Numbered from the stretch's first letter, positions 24,847 to 35,171 are shown. The stretch: 43,064 nt of DNA from Xenococcaceae cyanobacterium MO_167.B27 (GCA_030065935.1 JASJCP010000052.1:1-43064); one strand, 5' to 3'. Numbers and translations: made by a program. The notes: a model not told the origin generated them from the sequence alone.

Positions 24847-26472
24847 ATGAGAAATACCGAAAAAAATAAAATATTCCGAGAAGAATCTTTAGAACGTTTA
24901 TCATCTCCAGAAAGACTGGATCAATTAATGCAAATAGTTAGTCGTCGAGACTGGCTACCTTTGTCAACTTTAGGAACATTGGTAGTAGCAGCGATTATCT
25001 GGAGCATTTTTGGCAAAATCCCTGTCAACGTTACCAGCAAAGGGATTTTAGTTCTTCCGCACCGTGTAGTAAATATTCAATCTCCAGTGGAAGGTCAATT
25101 AAAACAACTGAAGATCAAACCTGGAGATTGTGTTGAAAAAGATGAAGTTATCGCTACAATAGACCCGTTTGACATTCGCTCCCAACTCCAGCTTGAAAAA
25201 GAAAAGCTAGCACAATTGCAAAGTCAGGAACAAAAAGCTGATATACTCCAGATTCAACGCACCAACCTAGGAATTAAAGCAATCCAACAAGAGCAAGCAA
25301 GTAAACAACAACGCCTTGAAGACGCTTCAAATTTAAGTCCGATTCTCAAAGACCGAGAAATTAAAGCAATTGAACAAGAAAGAGCTAGTATTAAGCAGCA
25401 ACTCTCTGATATTCAAGTTATAACTCCAATACTTCGAGATAAAGCCATTAAAGCTCTTGACAAACAACAACTTAGCCTACAGCAACAACTTCTTGATGCA
25501 CAAGCACAAGTTCCTGTCTTAAAAGAAAGAAGTCAAAAGCGTCGCTCTTTATTGGAACAAGGAGCAATTTCTTCAGATAGGGTCCTAGAAGCAGAACAAG
25601 AATATAAGCAAAATCTTCAAAGCATCTCAAAGTTAAAAGCTGAGTTAGAACAGTTAGAGACTCAGAAAACAGAAGTTGAACAGAAATATTTAGATAACCT
25701 GGATGTTATTGGTAAATATCAAGCTAATTTAAGAGAACTAGACATCAAAGAAACTCAAACTCAACAAAAATATTTAGAAAACTTAAGCACTATTTCCCAG
25801 TTGAAAGCTGACCTACAGCAACTCGATACCCAAATTAAAATTCTAGAACAACAAAACCTGGAAGCTTCGGCAGGACGACAAAATCAGATTCAAGAAGTTA
25901 AACACAGTATTGCTCAACTCGAAAAACAATTTGATTTCAATCAACAAATTCTTAGTCCTTATAGTGGATGTATCCTAGAACTTACAAAGAGCAATAGTTC
26001 AGTGCTCAATTCAGGGGATCATCTGGGATCAATTCAAGTTAATGGCTCAGAAGAACAGATATTAAGCATAGCTTATTTTCCAGTAGGCAATGGCAAAAAG
26101 ATTAAATCGGAAATGAAGATTTACGTTACACCAGATACAGTCCGTCGCGAAAGATTTGGAGGCATAGTTGGAACAGTCACTCAAGTATCAACTTTTCCCA
26201 TTACCAAACAAGGAGCTACTAGTCTGGTAGGTAACTCAGAAGTAGTAGAAGATCTTATAGATCAAGTAGGACCAGTAATCGCAGTACAAGCACAATTAAA
26301 ACTTGATTCTTCCACCCCTAGTGGTTACAAGTGGTCGTCTTCCTCTGGACCAGAAAATTTGCAAATAACTTCTGGAACTACTACTATTGCTCGTGTAACT
26401 ATAGAAAAACAAGCTCCAATTGCTCTGATTCTACCGATTCTGAGAGAATGGACTGGTATTTATGCTTTGTGA
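24847..26472 (+). CDS. NHLM-type secretion adaptor, HlyD family
   Basis: 541 aa. One N-terminal membrane segment (LSTLGTLVVAAIIWSIFG, about residues 38-55) is followed by a lipoyl-like half motif (VVNIQSPVEGQLKQLKIKPGD), then a very long Gln/Leu/Glu-rich coiled coil (about residues 110-360) and the second half motif (FNQQILSPYSGCILEL). This is the periplasmic adaptor of type I-like exporters, NHLM HlyD family (TIGR03794 type). It links the ABC proteins to an outer-membrane channel, for which no gene is visible here; cyanobacteria normally use a TolC-like protein encoded elsewhere. It ends the RiPP locus. Confidence 0.92.
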   Translation: MRNTEKNKIFREESLERLSSPERLDQLMQIVSRRDWLPLSTLGTLVVAAIIWSIFGKIPVNVTSKGILVLPHRVVNIQSPVEGQLKQLKIKPGDCVEKDEVIATIDPFDIRSQLQLEKEKLAQLQSQEQKADILQIQRTNLGIKAIQQEQASKQQRLEDASNLSPILKDREIKAIEQERASIKQQLSDIQVITPILRDKAIKALDKQQLSLQQQLLDAQAQVPVLKERSQKRRSLLEQGAISSDRVLEAEQEYKQNLQSISKLKAELEQLETQKTEVEQKYLDNLDVIGKYQANLRELDIKETQTQQKYLENLSTISQLKADLQQLDTQIKILEQQNLEASAGRQNQIQEVKHSIAQLEKQFDFNQQILSPYSGCILELTKSNSSVLNSGDHLGSIQVNGSEEQILSIAYFPVGNGKKIKSEMKIYVTPDTVRRERFGGIVGTVTQVSTFPITKQGATSLVGNSEVVEDLIDQVGPVIAVQAQLKLDSSTPSGYKWSSSSGPENLQITSGTTTIARVTIEKQAPIALILPILREWTGIYAL

Positions 26473-26520
26473 ACTACCCTAACGGACGAATCTGAATTGC
26501 GCCACTTATCTAGGCAGAAT

Positions 26521-26594
26521 GCCCCCGCTAAAATTTTAATTTAGCAGTGGGATGAATCGCGGTCAATAATTGTGTATTGTAGTCAATAATTATG
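26521..26594. repeat. Hairpin plus direct repeats, probable IS200/IS605 left-end remnant
   Basis: CCCCGCTAAAATT and AATTTAGCAGTGGG form a near-perfect inverted repeat, followed by GATGAATCGCGG and two copies of GTCAATAATT (26562, 26582). This arrangement resembles the region just before tnpB in cyanobacterial IS200/IS605 elements. No transposase follows. It may also end the HlyD transcript. Confidence 0.45.
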
Positions 26595-26685
26595 TTAAGC
26601 TCATTTTTATCAGGTTAGGCTTTGATCTGTTGGGGCTGTCTTTTGATTTCTTTTGACCAATTAAACCTGTTGATATTAGGAACTG

Positions 26686-27348
26686 ATGGCAGATAAATTT
26701 TTAAAATTAGACTCAAAGCTTTTTGATTATATTAAGTCTGTATCCCCGAAAGAGCCAGAAATTTTAGCTCAACTACGAGAAGAGACAGGGAAACTCCCTA
26801 GGAGTATTATGCAAATTGCTCCCGAACAAGGACAATTTATGGCTTTGCTAGTGCAGCTAATGGGAGCGAAAAAAACTTTAGAAATAGGAGTCTTTACAGG
26901 ATATAGTTCCTTGGTGGTGGCTTTAGCATTACCTGAAGATGGTAAGATAATAGCTTGTGATATAGATGAAAAATATACTGCGATCGCTAGTCGTTATTGG
27001 GAAAAAGCAGGAGTAGCAGATAAAATCCAACTTCATATTGCTCCCGCGCTGCAAACTTTAGATGAATTAATAGCAACTGGACACAGTAATAGTTTTGACT
27101 TTGCTTTTATTGATGCGGATAAAAGAAACTATGACAATTACTATGAACGTGCTTTGAAACTATTGCGGTCTGGTGGTCTAATCGCTATTGATAATGTTTT
27201 ATGGTCGGGAAGAGTAGCTGATGATCTAGATCAGGATAAACGGACTATTGCTATTAGAGATTTTAATCAAAAGCTCCATCAAGATTCTAGAGTCCAGATT
27301 AGTGTAATACCTATTGCTGATGGTCTGACCTTAGCACTGAAGAGATAA
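26686..27348 (+). CDS. Class I SAM-dependent O-methyltransferase (caffeoyl-CoA OMT-like)
   Basis: 220 aa. Motif I is LEIGVFTGYSSLVVALALP (SAM binding, about residues 64-82), then IIACDIDEK, and FDFAFIDADKRNYDNYYE with the metal-binding acidic residues; GGLIAIDNVLWSGRV follows. This is the cation-dependent caffeoyl-CoA/catechol O-methyltransferase type, like Synechocystis slr0095. In Synechocystis that gene lies near slr0089 and slr0090, homologues of the tocopherol genes downstream here, so the neighbourhood may be ancestral. A role in the RiPP locus is less likely because 213 bp of IS-like DNA separates them. The natural substrate is unknown. Confidence 0.9.
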   Translation: MADKFLKLDSKLFDYIKSVSPKEPEILAQLREETGKLPRSIMQIAPEQGQFMALLVQLMGAKKTLEIGVFTGYSSLVVALALPEDGKIIACDIDEKYTAIASRYWEKAGVADKIQLHIAPALQTLDELIATGHSNSFDFAFIDADKRNYDNYYERALKLLRSGGLIAIDNVLWSGRVADDLDQDKRTIAIRDFNQKLHQDSRVQISVIPIADGLTLALKR

Positions 27349-27356
27349 ATTATCTC

Positions 27357-27380
27357 GCGCAAAGACGCAAAGACGCAAAG
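27357..27380. repeat. Short tandem repeat (GCAAAGAC units)
   Basis: CGCAAAGACGCAAAGACGCA-type array, three units of 8 bp, right after the methyltransferase gene. Such short tandem repeats are common between genes in cyanobacteria. The rest of the 165-bp gap is AT-rich with one HIP1-like site. Confidence 0.7.
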
Positions 27381-27513
27381 GGAATTTTATAGTATTCTAC
27401 TAGAAATTTGCGATCGCAACTCCAGTCAAAAAATCCGATCTATATCTTTCCTAAAACTTACTCTTCCCTAATCAAATGCTCTTTTATGCTAAAAAAAAAT
27501 AGCATTTTACTTT

Positions 27514-28413
27514 ATGATCTCGGCATATAGTCTCTGGAAATTTTCTCGTCCTCATACAATAGTTGGTACAACTCTTAGCGTCTTAGCTCTATACCTGATT
27601 TCTCTAGCTACTACTAACAGTGAGGTTTCTGGACTGAATTTAGAACAAATGTTGGTTGTCTGGCTAGCTTGCTTGTGTGGCAATGTATATATTGTGGGGT
27701 TGAATCAATTAACTGATGTTGAGATTGATCGCATCAATAAACCCCATCTTCCTCTAGCTGCTGGAGAATTTTCCCTAAAAGACGGAAAATGGATTATTGG
27801 TAGTACAGGAATTTTAGCAATTCTGCTCTCTGCTTTATCTGGTGTATGGTTGTTAGGGGTAGTTATAGTTAGTCTAATTATTGGCACAGCTTATTCTTTA
27901 CCACCAATTCGCTTAAAGCAGTTTCCGTTATTAGCTGCATTGTGTATCTTGACTGTGCGAGGAGTTATTGTCAATCTGGGAATTTTTCTGCACTTTACCC
28001 AAAAATTTCAAGGTACAGAGATACTCAATTTTAATATTGAAATACTAACTTTATTTATTCTCTTGTTTACTATTGCGATCGCAATTTTTAAAGATGTTCC
28101 CGATCTCGAAGGGGATAAAAAGTACAATATCTCTACTTTTACTCTGATTTTAGGCAAGTCAACAGTATTTAATATCTCCCGTGGCGTAATTACTATATGT
28201 TATCTGGGAATGGTAGGAGCAGGAATTGTCGGTTTGAATGGCATTAATTCCAGCTTTTTTATGGTTTATCATCTAATTCTGTTAGGGTTACTGTGGTGGC
28301 GCAGTAGAAAAGTAGATTTAGCACAAAAAAGCGACATCACTAGTTTCTATCAATTTATCTGGAAACTATTTTTCTTAGAATACTTGCTCTTTCCTCTAGC
28401 TTGCTTCATCTAA
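27514..28413 (+). CDS. hpt: Homogentisate phytyltransferase
   Basis: 299 aa, UbiA-type membrane prenyltransferase. It joins phytyl diphosphate to homogentisate with loss of CO2, giving 2-methyl-6-phytylbenzoquinol, the first committed step to tocopherol. The first Asp-rich motif is NQLTDVEIDRINKP (about residues 70-83) and the second is KDVPDLEGDKKYNI (about 194-207); they bind Mg-diphosphate. Eight to nine hydrophobic segments surround them. The start FSRPHTIVGTTLSV matches plant and cyanobacterial VTE2 proteins (Synechocystis slr1736). The next gene is tocopherol cyclase, as in Synechocystis (slr1736-slr1737). A homogentisate solanesyl- or geranylgeranyl-type substrate is less likely in a cyanobacterium. 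Confidence 0.94.
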   Translation: MISAYSLWKFSRPHTIVGTTLSVLALYLISLATTNSEVSGLNLEQMLVVWLACLCGNVYIVGLNQLTDVEIDRINKPHLPLAAGEFSLKDGKWIIGSTGILAILLSALSGVWLLGVVIVSLIIGTAYSLPPIRLKQFPLLAALCILTVRGVIVNLGIFLHFTQKFQGTEILNFNIEILTLFILLFTIAIAIFKDVPDLEGDKKYNISTFTLILGKSTVFNISRGVITICYLGMVGAGIVGLNGINSSFFMVYHLILLGLLWWRSRKVDLAQKSDITSFYQFIWKLFFLEYLLFPLACFI

Positions 28414-28435
28414 TTAGTTTAGAGGATGTCTGAAA

Positions 28436-28468
28436 AGTCCCCCTTTCTAAGGGGGATTTAGGGGGATC
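28436..28468. repeat. Interspersed G/C-run repeat between hpt and tocopherol cyclase
   Basis: AGTCCCCCTTTCTAAGGGGG followed by ATTTAGGGGGATC. CCCCCTT/AAGGGGG can pair. It is a widespread cyanobacterial intergenic repeat type, here in the 78-bp gap of a probable operon. Confidence 0.7.
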
Positions 28469-28479
28469 AAATATTGTAA

Positions 28480-29571
<1,092 letters not shown>

Positions 29572-29643
29572 TATCAGTAGGGTGGGCAGTGCATCGCCTT
29601 ATAATATCTGAAATTTAATTTTAACTTTTAGGTAAGAAAATTC

Positions 29644-29854
29644 ATGGCAATAGTTACACCCCGATCAAAAAGACCAAAAGAAATCTTTGAGTTCAAGTGA
29701 AAAAGAATATAATTGAGAGTTAGCAAAACACAAAATTTATATAGAACAATTAATTCATTGTCTGAAAATTTTTCGGATTCTGGCACAACCATATCGTAAT
29801 CGTCGTCGTCGATTTGGATTAAGTTTTAACCTGATTGCTAGTTTATATAATTAA
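29644..29854 (+). pseudogene. IS5-type transposase, C-terminal remnant
   Basis: A short frame from ATG 29644 (TPRSKRPKEIFEFK) stops early. A shifted frame then reads ELAKHKIYIEQLIHCLKIFR and ILAQPYRNRRRRFGLSFNL to the TAA at 29852. The IE.LI...KIFRIL..YRNRRRRFGL pattern is the usual end of IS5-family transposases. Beyond it, TGCAAAAGGTCTACT at 29884 looks like an IS terminus. The rest of the 400-bp gap before the CHAT gene has nothing recognisable except AGGAAAG just before ATG 29972. Confidence 0.75.
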
Positions 29855-29971
29855 GGATTAAATTTCGTGATCGCATGATTCATGCAAAAGGTCTACTAGT
29901 TAATCTGGCTCGTCTAGGAATTATAGAACACTCACTTTAAGTGGAATTAGCTTTACAGGAAAGTTTCAAGT

Positions 29972-32900
29972 ATGAAAAAGAGATCGCTGTTAACTTTGCT
30001 GGAAGGAAATTTTGAACAAGGTTTCCCTGCAATTTTACAAATGAGTTCGGATCAAAGCGAGGTAGATATTGAAACTCAAGTTTTGGGAAAACTACCGCCA
30101 GCCCCAGAATTATGGTTAACTTGGCAAAATTGGCAACTAGCCTATCGCCAAATTACACAACCTCAGTCTCGAATTAAGGCAAAACCAGCACAAATAACGA
30201 ATATTTCTTGTCGTCAATTAGGTTCGGAATTGAGATATCTTTTGAATATATGGCTAAATCAAGGAACTCCCGAATGGCAAAAAATTAGAGATTGTCTCCA
30301 GAGAAATTTACACCCTAATGATGAAATAGAAATTGTAATTCAAACTAGGGATACAAAGTTACAAAGACTTCCGTGGCATCTTTGGGATTTTTTTGACCAT
30401 TATCCCCATGCAGAAATAGCTTTTAGTACCTGTGAATATCAAAAAGTCCAACAATTTAATCCTTCTAAGACTAAAAATCAAGTTAAAATATTAGCTATTT
30501 TTGGCGATGGCGAAGGTTTAAATTTAGATGAAGATCGTGCTTATTTAGAGCAATTATCGCCTCAAGCACAAATTAAATTTTTAGTTGAACCACAGCTAGA
30601 AGAACTAAATGATCAACTTTGGGAAACAGGTTGGGATATCCTTTTTTTTGCTGGTCATAGTTCTAGTCATGAAGAAGGAAAAATTTGGCTCAACAAGACT
30701 GATATTTTAACTTTAGAACAACTTAAATATGCTCTGAAAAAATCAATCAATAATGGTTTACAATTAGCAATTTTTAACTCTTGTGATGGTTTAATTTTAG
30801 CGAGAGGATTATCTGATTTAAAACTGGGACAAATAGTGGTTATGCGAGAACCAGTACCAGATGTTGTAGCTCAGATATTCTTAAAATATTTTTTGTCTGC
30901 CTTTGCTGAAGGAGAGTCTCTGTATGCTTCGGTGCGCATAGCGAGGGAAAGATTACAAAAGCTAGAAACCAAATATCCCTATGCCACTTGGTTACCAGTA
31001 ATCTTTCAAAATCCAGCAGCGATCGCGCCAACTTGGAAGAATTTAACCAGCTTACCCAAAAATCATCGATATTTGTTACTTAAAAAACTAATTTCTCTTA
31101 TTTCTCTACCTGCGAGTGTGCTAGGGATGGCTTTTTTATTAGGAATGAGAGAGCTAGAACTATGGCATCTCATCAAATTAAAAGCTCTTGAGATTGAAAA
31201 TAATAAAACAGATATCGATTCAGATGATATTCCTCAAACTTTGGTAAATAGTGCAAAAAATATCGATGCTAATGATATTAATGAAACTATTATTAATCCG
31301 TTTAGTATCAGTGGAAACAGGGGAGAAACCAAACTATATCCAGATCAAACTTCCCATCTTGCAGTGCATCAAATTGCAGATGTGAATGGAGATAACATTA
31401 ATGAAATTGTGATTGATATATCTAATACTAATGATGGAAAGAGAAAAACTTATATTGTATTTGGTCAAGAAAATGGTTTTGAGTCTGAATTAAATTTAGA
31501 CAGCCTTGATGGTAATAATGGTTTTGTTGTTAATGGAATGGATATCAATAATAATTCTAATCTTTTGTGGAGGCAGATCGCAGATGTAAATGGAGATAGC
31601 ATTAATGAGATTGTTATTGATGTATTATCTAGTGTGAGTAATGGAAAGAGAAAAACTTATATCGTATTTGGTCAAGAAAATAATTTTGATTCTGAGTTAA
31701 ATTTAGACAATCTTGATGGAAACAATGGTTTTGTTTTGAGTGCGATTGATTGGGATAATACTTCTAATCTTATGATAAATCGAATCCCAGATGTTAGTGG
31801 GGATGGCATTAGTGAAATTCTGATTGACGTATCTAAGACTAATGATGGAAATAGAAAAATTTATATTGTTTTTGGTGAAGATAATAGTCCCGATTCTGAG
31901 TCAAATTTAGATAGTCCCAATAAAAATAATAATTTTATAGACCCATCTAATTTTAGTCTTGATTCTGTAGTTAGTCATATTGAAAAAAATAATACATCCA
32001 ATGTTCCAGAGAATCCAATTACCAATATCAATCAGGAAGAAATTAACTCATCTCCAGATACTGATCAAACTGAAGCCACGAATATTGCCTTGAATAATCC
32101 CGAAAATAGTTCTGATTCAGAACTACATACCCTAGAGCTAAATAACAATTCTGTAGTTCATGACAATAATCAGGATAATACATCTAATGTTCCAGAGAAT
32201 CCAATTACCAATATCAATCAGGAAGAAATTAACTCATCTCCAGATACTGATCAAACTGAAGGCAGGAATATTGCCTTGAATAATCCCGAAAATAGTTCTG
32301 ATTCAGAACTACATAGCCTAGAGCTAAATAACGATTCTGTGGTTGATGAGAATAATCAGGATAATACATCTAATGTTCCAGAGAATCCAATTACCAATAT
32401 CAATGAGGAAGAAATTAATACATCTCCAGATAGTGATCAAACTGAAGGAACGAATATTGCCTTGAATAATCCCGAAAATAGTTCTGATTCAGAACTACAT
32501 AGCCTAGAGCTAAATAACGATTCTGTGGTTGATGAGAATAATCAGGATAATACATCTAATGTTCCAGACAATCCAATTACCCATATCAATGAGGAAGAAA
32601 TTAATACATCTCCAGATAGTGATCAAACTGAAGGAACGAATATTGCCTTGAATAATCCCGAAAATAGTTCTGATTCAGAACTACATACCCTACAGCTAAA
32701 TAACGATTCTGTGGTGGATGACAATAATCAGGATAATACATCTAATGTTCCAGACAATCCAATTACCCATATCAATGAGGAAGAAATTAATACATCTCCA
32801 GATAGTGATCAACCCGAAGAAACACCACCTTTTCCTTCTGAAATAGATTTAGATGAGTCTGATGGGATTAAATTGACTATAGATCTAGAGACTGGCATTA

Positions 32901-33721
32901 CTAATAATATTGATTTAAATAACATTGATGGGACTGTACCTATTAGTGAAGCAGATACTGGCATTACTAATGATATTGATATCAATGGTCTTCTTGATAT
33001 TAAAGTTAGGGGTGAAGTTAATAATCTATTAATTGGTACTACTGAAAATGACACTATTGAAGGATTGGCTGGTGATGATACTATCTTGGGTGGTTTAGGA
33101 GATGATTTTATTACCGCAGGAGAAGGCAATGATTTTGTTAAAGGTGAACCAGGGAATGATCGTATATTGGGCAATCAAGGCAATGATGTTATTTTAGGCA
33201 ATCGCGGTTTAGATTATCTTCAAGGCAATGATGGGGATGACCGTTTATTTGGTGGTCAAAATCGTGATTTATTAGAAGGAGGTAATGGCAACGATCTAAT
33301 TTTTGGTGGTGATGGAAGCGATACCTTAATTGGAGTGGACTTAAGTTCTCGTAATTCTGTGTTTGGTCAAGGAGAACAAGATACTCTCATTGGTGACCGC
33401 AAGGATGAACTGAATCCTATTACTGGCAGCGATATATTGATTCTCGGAAATGAAACTACTGTCTTTTACGATGATGGGGATGCTTACAGCGCAGGAGATT
33501 CGGATTTCGCTACCATTATTCGTTTTGATGCTACAGAAGATATTATTCAACTTCACGGTTCAGCAGACTTATATCATTTAGAATTCTCCTCTTATGGACT
33601 TTATACCGATGCTACGTTATTGTTTGCACCAGATAATCATGCTGTGCCAGAAGTGATCGCAAGTATTAGGAACGTTGATAATACTTTGAGTCTATATGAT
33701 TCTGCTTTCATTTTTGTGTAA
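29972..33721 (+). CDS. CHAT protease-like protein fused to FG-GAP, 62-aa tandem and RTX repeats
   Basis: 1249 aa. Residues about 1-350 form a CHAT (caspase-like) domain with His229 (LFFAGHSSS) and Cys271 (AIFNSCDG), and the typical end ARERLQKLETKYPYATWLP. A hydrophobic segment follows (LISLPASVLGMAFLLGM, about 375-392). Then come three FG-GAP-like repeats (QIADVNGDNINEIVID, IPDVSGDGISEILID) at about 460-650, four and a half copies of an Asn/Asp/Glu-rich 62-aa repeat (674-948), and RTX/hemolysin Ca-binding nonapeptides (GDDTILGGLGDDF and similar, about 1010-1110). The end resembles a type I secretion signal region. CHAT inside, repeats outside is a plausible topology. The composition changes sharply along the gene, suggesting a recent fusion. 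No known protein of this layout comes to mind. Confidence 0.88.
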   Translation: MKKRSLLTLLEGNFEQGFPAILQMSSDQSEVDIETQVLGKLPPAPELWLTWQNWQLAYRQITQPQSRIKAKPAQITNISCRQLGSELRYLLNIWLNQGTPEWQKIRDCLQRNLHPNDEIEIVIQTRDTKLQRLPWHLWDFFDHYPHAEIAFSTCEYQKVQQFNPSKTKNQVKILAIFGDGEGLNLDEDRAYLEQLSPQAQIKFLVEPQLEELNDQLWETGWDILFFAGHSSSHEEGKIWLNKTDILTLEQLKYALKKSINNGLQLAIFNSCDGLILARGLSDLKLGQIVVMREPVPDVVAQIFLKYFLSAFAEGESLYASVRIARERLQKLETKYPYATWLPVIFQNPAAIAPTWKNLTSLPKNHRYLLLKKLISLISLPASVLGMAFLLGMRELELWHLIKLKALEIENNKTDIDSDDIPQTLVNSAKNIDANDINETIINPFSISGNRGETKLYPDQTSHLAVHQIADVNGDNINEIVIDISNTNDGKRKTYIVFGQENGFESELNLDSLDGNNGFVVNGMDINNNSNLLWRQIADVNGDSINEIVIDVLSSVSNGKRKTYIVFGQENNFDSELNLDNLDGNNGFVLSAIDWDNTSNLMINRIPDVSGDGISEILIDVSKTNDGNRKIYIVFGEDNSPDSESNLDSPNKNNNFIDPSNFSLDSVVSHIEKNNTSNVPENPITNINQEEINSSPDTDQTEATNIALNNPENSSDSELHTLELNNNSVVHDNNQDNTSNVPENPITNINQEEINSSPDTDQTEGRNIALNNPENSSDSELHSLELNNDSVVDENNQDNTSNVPENPITNINEEEINTSPDSDQTEGTNIALNNPENSSDSELHSLELNNDSVVDENNQDNTSNVPDNPITHINEEEINTSPDSDQTEGTNIALNNPENSSDSELHTLQLNNDSVVDDNNQDNTSNVPDNPITHINEEEINTSPDSDQPEETPPFPSEIDLDESDGIKLTIDLETGITNNIDLNNIDGTVPISEADTGITNDIDINGLLDIKVRGEVNNLLIGTTENDTIEGLAGDDTILGGLGDDFITAGEGNDFVKGEPGNDRILGNQGNDVILGNRGLDYLQGNDGDDRLFGGQNRDLLEGGNGNDLIFGGDGSDTLIGVDLSSRNSVFGQGEQDTLIGDRKDELNPITGSDILILGNETTVFYDDGDAYSAGDSDFATIIRFDATEDIIQLHGSADLYHLEFSSYGLYTDATLLFAPDNHAVPEVIASIRNVDNTLSLYDSAFIFV
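31991..32820 (+). repeat. 186-bp coding tandem repeat
   Basis: Units begin at 31991, 32177, 32363, 32549 and 32735, exactly 186 bp apart, each starting AATACATC(C/T)AATGTTCC. Each encodes 62 aa (NTSNVP.NPIT.IN.EEIN ... SSDSELH). The last copy is partial. Copies are highly similar at the DNA level. Confidence 0.95.
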
Positions 33722-33813
33722 AAATTTTCACCTTCAATTTCCTTCCTGGTTTCTTTCATTTTTTAACTATTCAGTTATATTTCCCTATTGCCTCTTGCCT
33801 ACCTCCACCAAAT

Positions 33814-35096
33814 TAGGAGTTTCGCATTGACAGAATTCTGAAAATGTGAATTAGCGATCGCCTGCTAATTCACACTAATCGCTCGGGTTGTTTCGTAGAA
33901 TAATTTAAAGGAGCAAGCGGGAGAAAATAGCCATAAGAGTAAGAAATAAGCCATCTACGGCTAAATGTGACTTAAATATCTACACAGGATTTTTAATCGC
34001 TGAACCAAAATATGGTGGGTGTAATCGATTGGCAGAAATTTTTGAGATATCCCATGATTCTGTTAACAGATTTTTAGAGAGAGAAAAATATGAAGCAAAA
34101 GATTTATTTGAAGAAAATAAGTCCTATATTAACTTAATAGGTGGGACATTAAGTGGTGATGATACAGTTATAGAAAAGCTTTATAGCAACCTAGATAAAG
34201 CAGAATTAATTGGCTATTATTGGTCAGGTAAACATCTCCTACCAATTAAAGGTATCAACTTAATAACCCTGTATTATACTGATATAAATGGAGTTAGCGT
34301 ACCAGTTAATTATCGAATTTATAATAAAAGTGAGGGAAAAACAAAAAACGATTATTTAAGGGAGATGGTTGATGAAGGAGCGTGAGTGGGGAATTCTAGC
34401 CGAAGCTATAACTACTGATAGTTGGTATTCATCGAAACAAAATATTAAGTTTTTTAGAGACAAAGGGCTTAATTTTGGGGTTGGATTAAAGAAAAACCGT
34501 TCAGTTCGCATCAATCAAGGAAAATATGTGAGAATAGATTCTCTAAATATCCCTGATGATGGTTTGATAGTAGAGCTAAAACATTTCGGAAAAGTCAAAG
34601 TATTTAAGAGAGTTTTCGCGCGTAGGAAATACTCATTATTATGCTTTATTCTTTAGAGATGAAAAAGGATTAGAAGAAGCCAATAGGCAAAATTTTCGAG
34701 AATTATTTGCCACACATTGGGGGATTGAAGTATATCACCGTGCTCTCAAACAACTATGCAATCTCAATAAATTTTTTGTGAGAAAAATCTCAGCTATTTG
34801 TACTCATATATTTTGTTCTCTTCGAGCTTTTTGTCAACTTGAGTTAATGAGGTGGAATGGTTATAGAGCCTTCAGTAAACGATTACTTTATGGGTAAGGA
34901 CGATAACTAAATATAAAAGGCTCTATAACCTTCCCGTATCTGAAACAGTAGAAAACTGGTATGAAGTACAAAGAAATTTATATATAGAAGTAGCTAGAAA
35001 ATTTATTACTGAAAACTTTCAAAAAATAATTGTTAGTAATTAGTTAGCGATTGCCTTGATACACAGTTTGCCAATTCTGTCAATGCGAAACTCCTA
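33814..35096 (+). mobile_element. 1283-bp IS with 24-bp inverted repeats and 5-bp target duplication
   Basis: TAGGAGTTTCGCATTGACAG at 33814 is matched by its exact reverse complement ending at 35096; pairing is perfect over 24 bp. CAAAT flanks both sides (33809-33813 and 35097-35101), a 5-bp target site duplication. The ends are intact although the transposase inside is frameshifted. Confidence 0.9.
33921..35043 (+). pseudogene. DDE transposase, frameshifted
   Basis: Three successive frames encode one DDE transposase. 33921-34385: TAKCDLNIYTGFLIAEPKYG, ISHDSVNRFL, NLIGGTLSGDDTVIEK (first Asp) and GYYWSGKHLLPIKGINLITL. 34369-34656: TTDSWYSSKQNIKFFRDK (second Asp). After another shift, from about 34630: LFATHWGIEVYHRALKQLCN (catalytic Glu), then a C-terminus ending at TAG 35041. 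The catalytic triad is present but at least two frameshifts and a stop near 34895 separate the parts. I am not certain of the ISfinder family (IS4/IS701-like group). It could still move if transposase is supplied in trans. Confidence 0.82.
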
Positions 35097-35171
35097 CAAA
35101 TGTTAAATTAACTGATGCACCGAGTACTTATTTACCATAATCTAATATTTTAGTATTTACATACTATTTAA

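Noticed and set aside
26686-27348. O-methyltransferase as a tailoring enzyme of the RiPP locus
   Set aside because: IS-like DNA separates it from the exporter genes, and its homologue lies near tocopherol genes in Synechocystis, so housekeeping context is more likely.
27357-27380. Short regular repeat that at first looks like the start of a CRISPR array
   Set aside because: Units are only 8 bp with no spacers; the same holds for the heptamer array at 37452-37512. I see no CRISPR array in the window.
31991-32820. 186-bp repeats considered as an array of separate peptides or a CRISPR-like locus
   Set aside because: They are continuous, in frame and inside one long coding sequence, with no start, stop or spacers between units.
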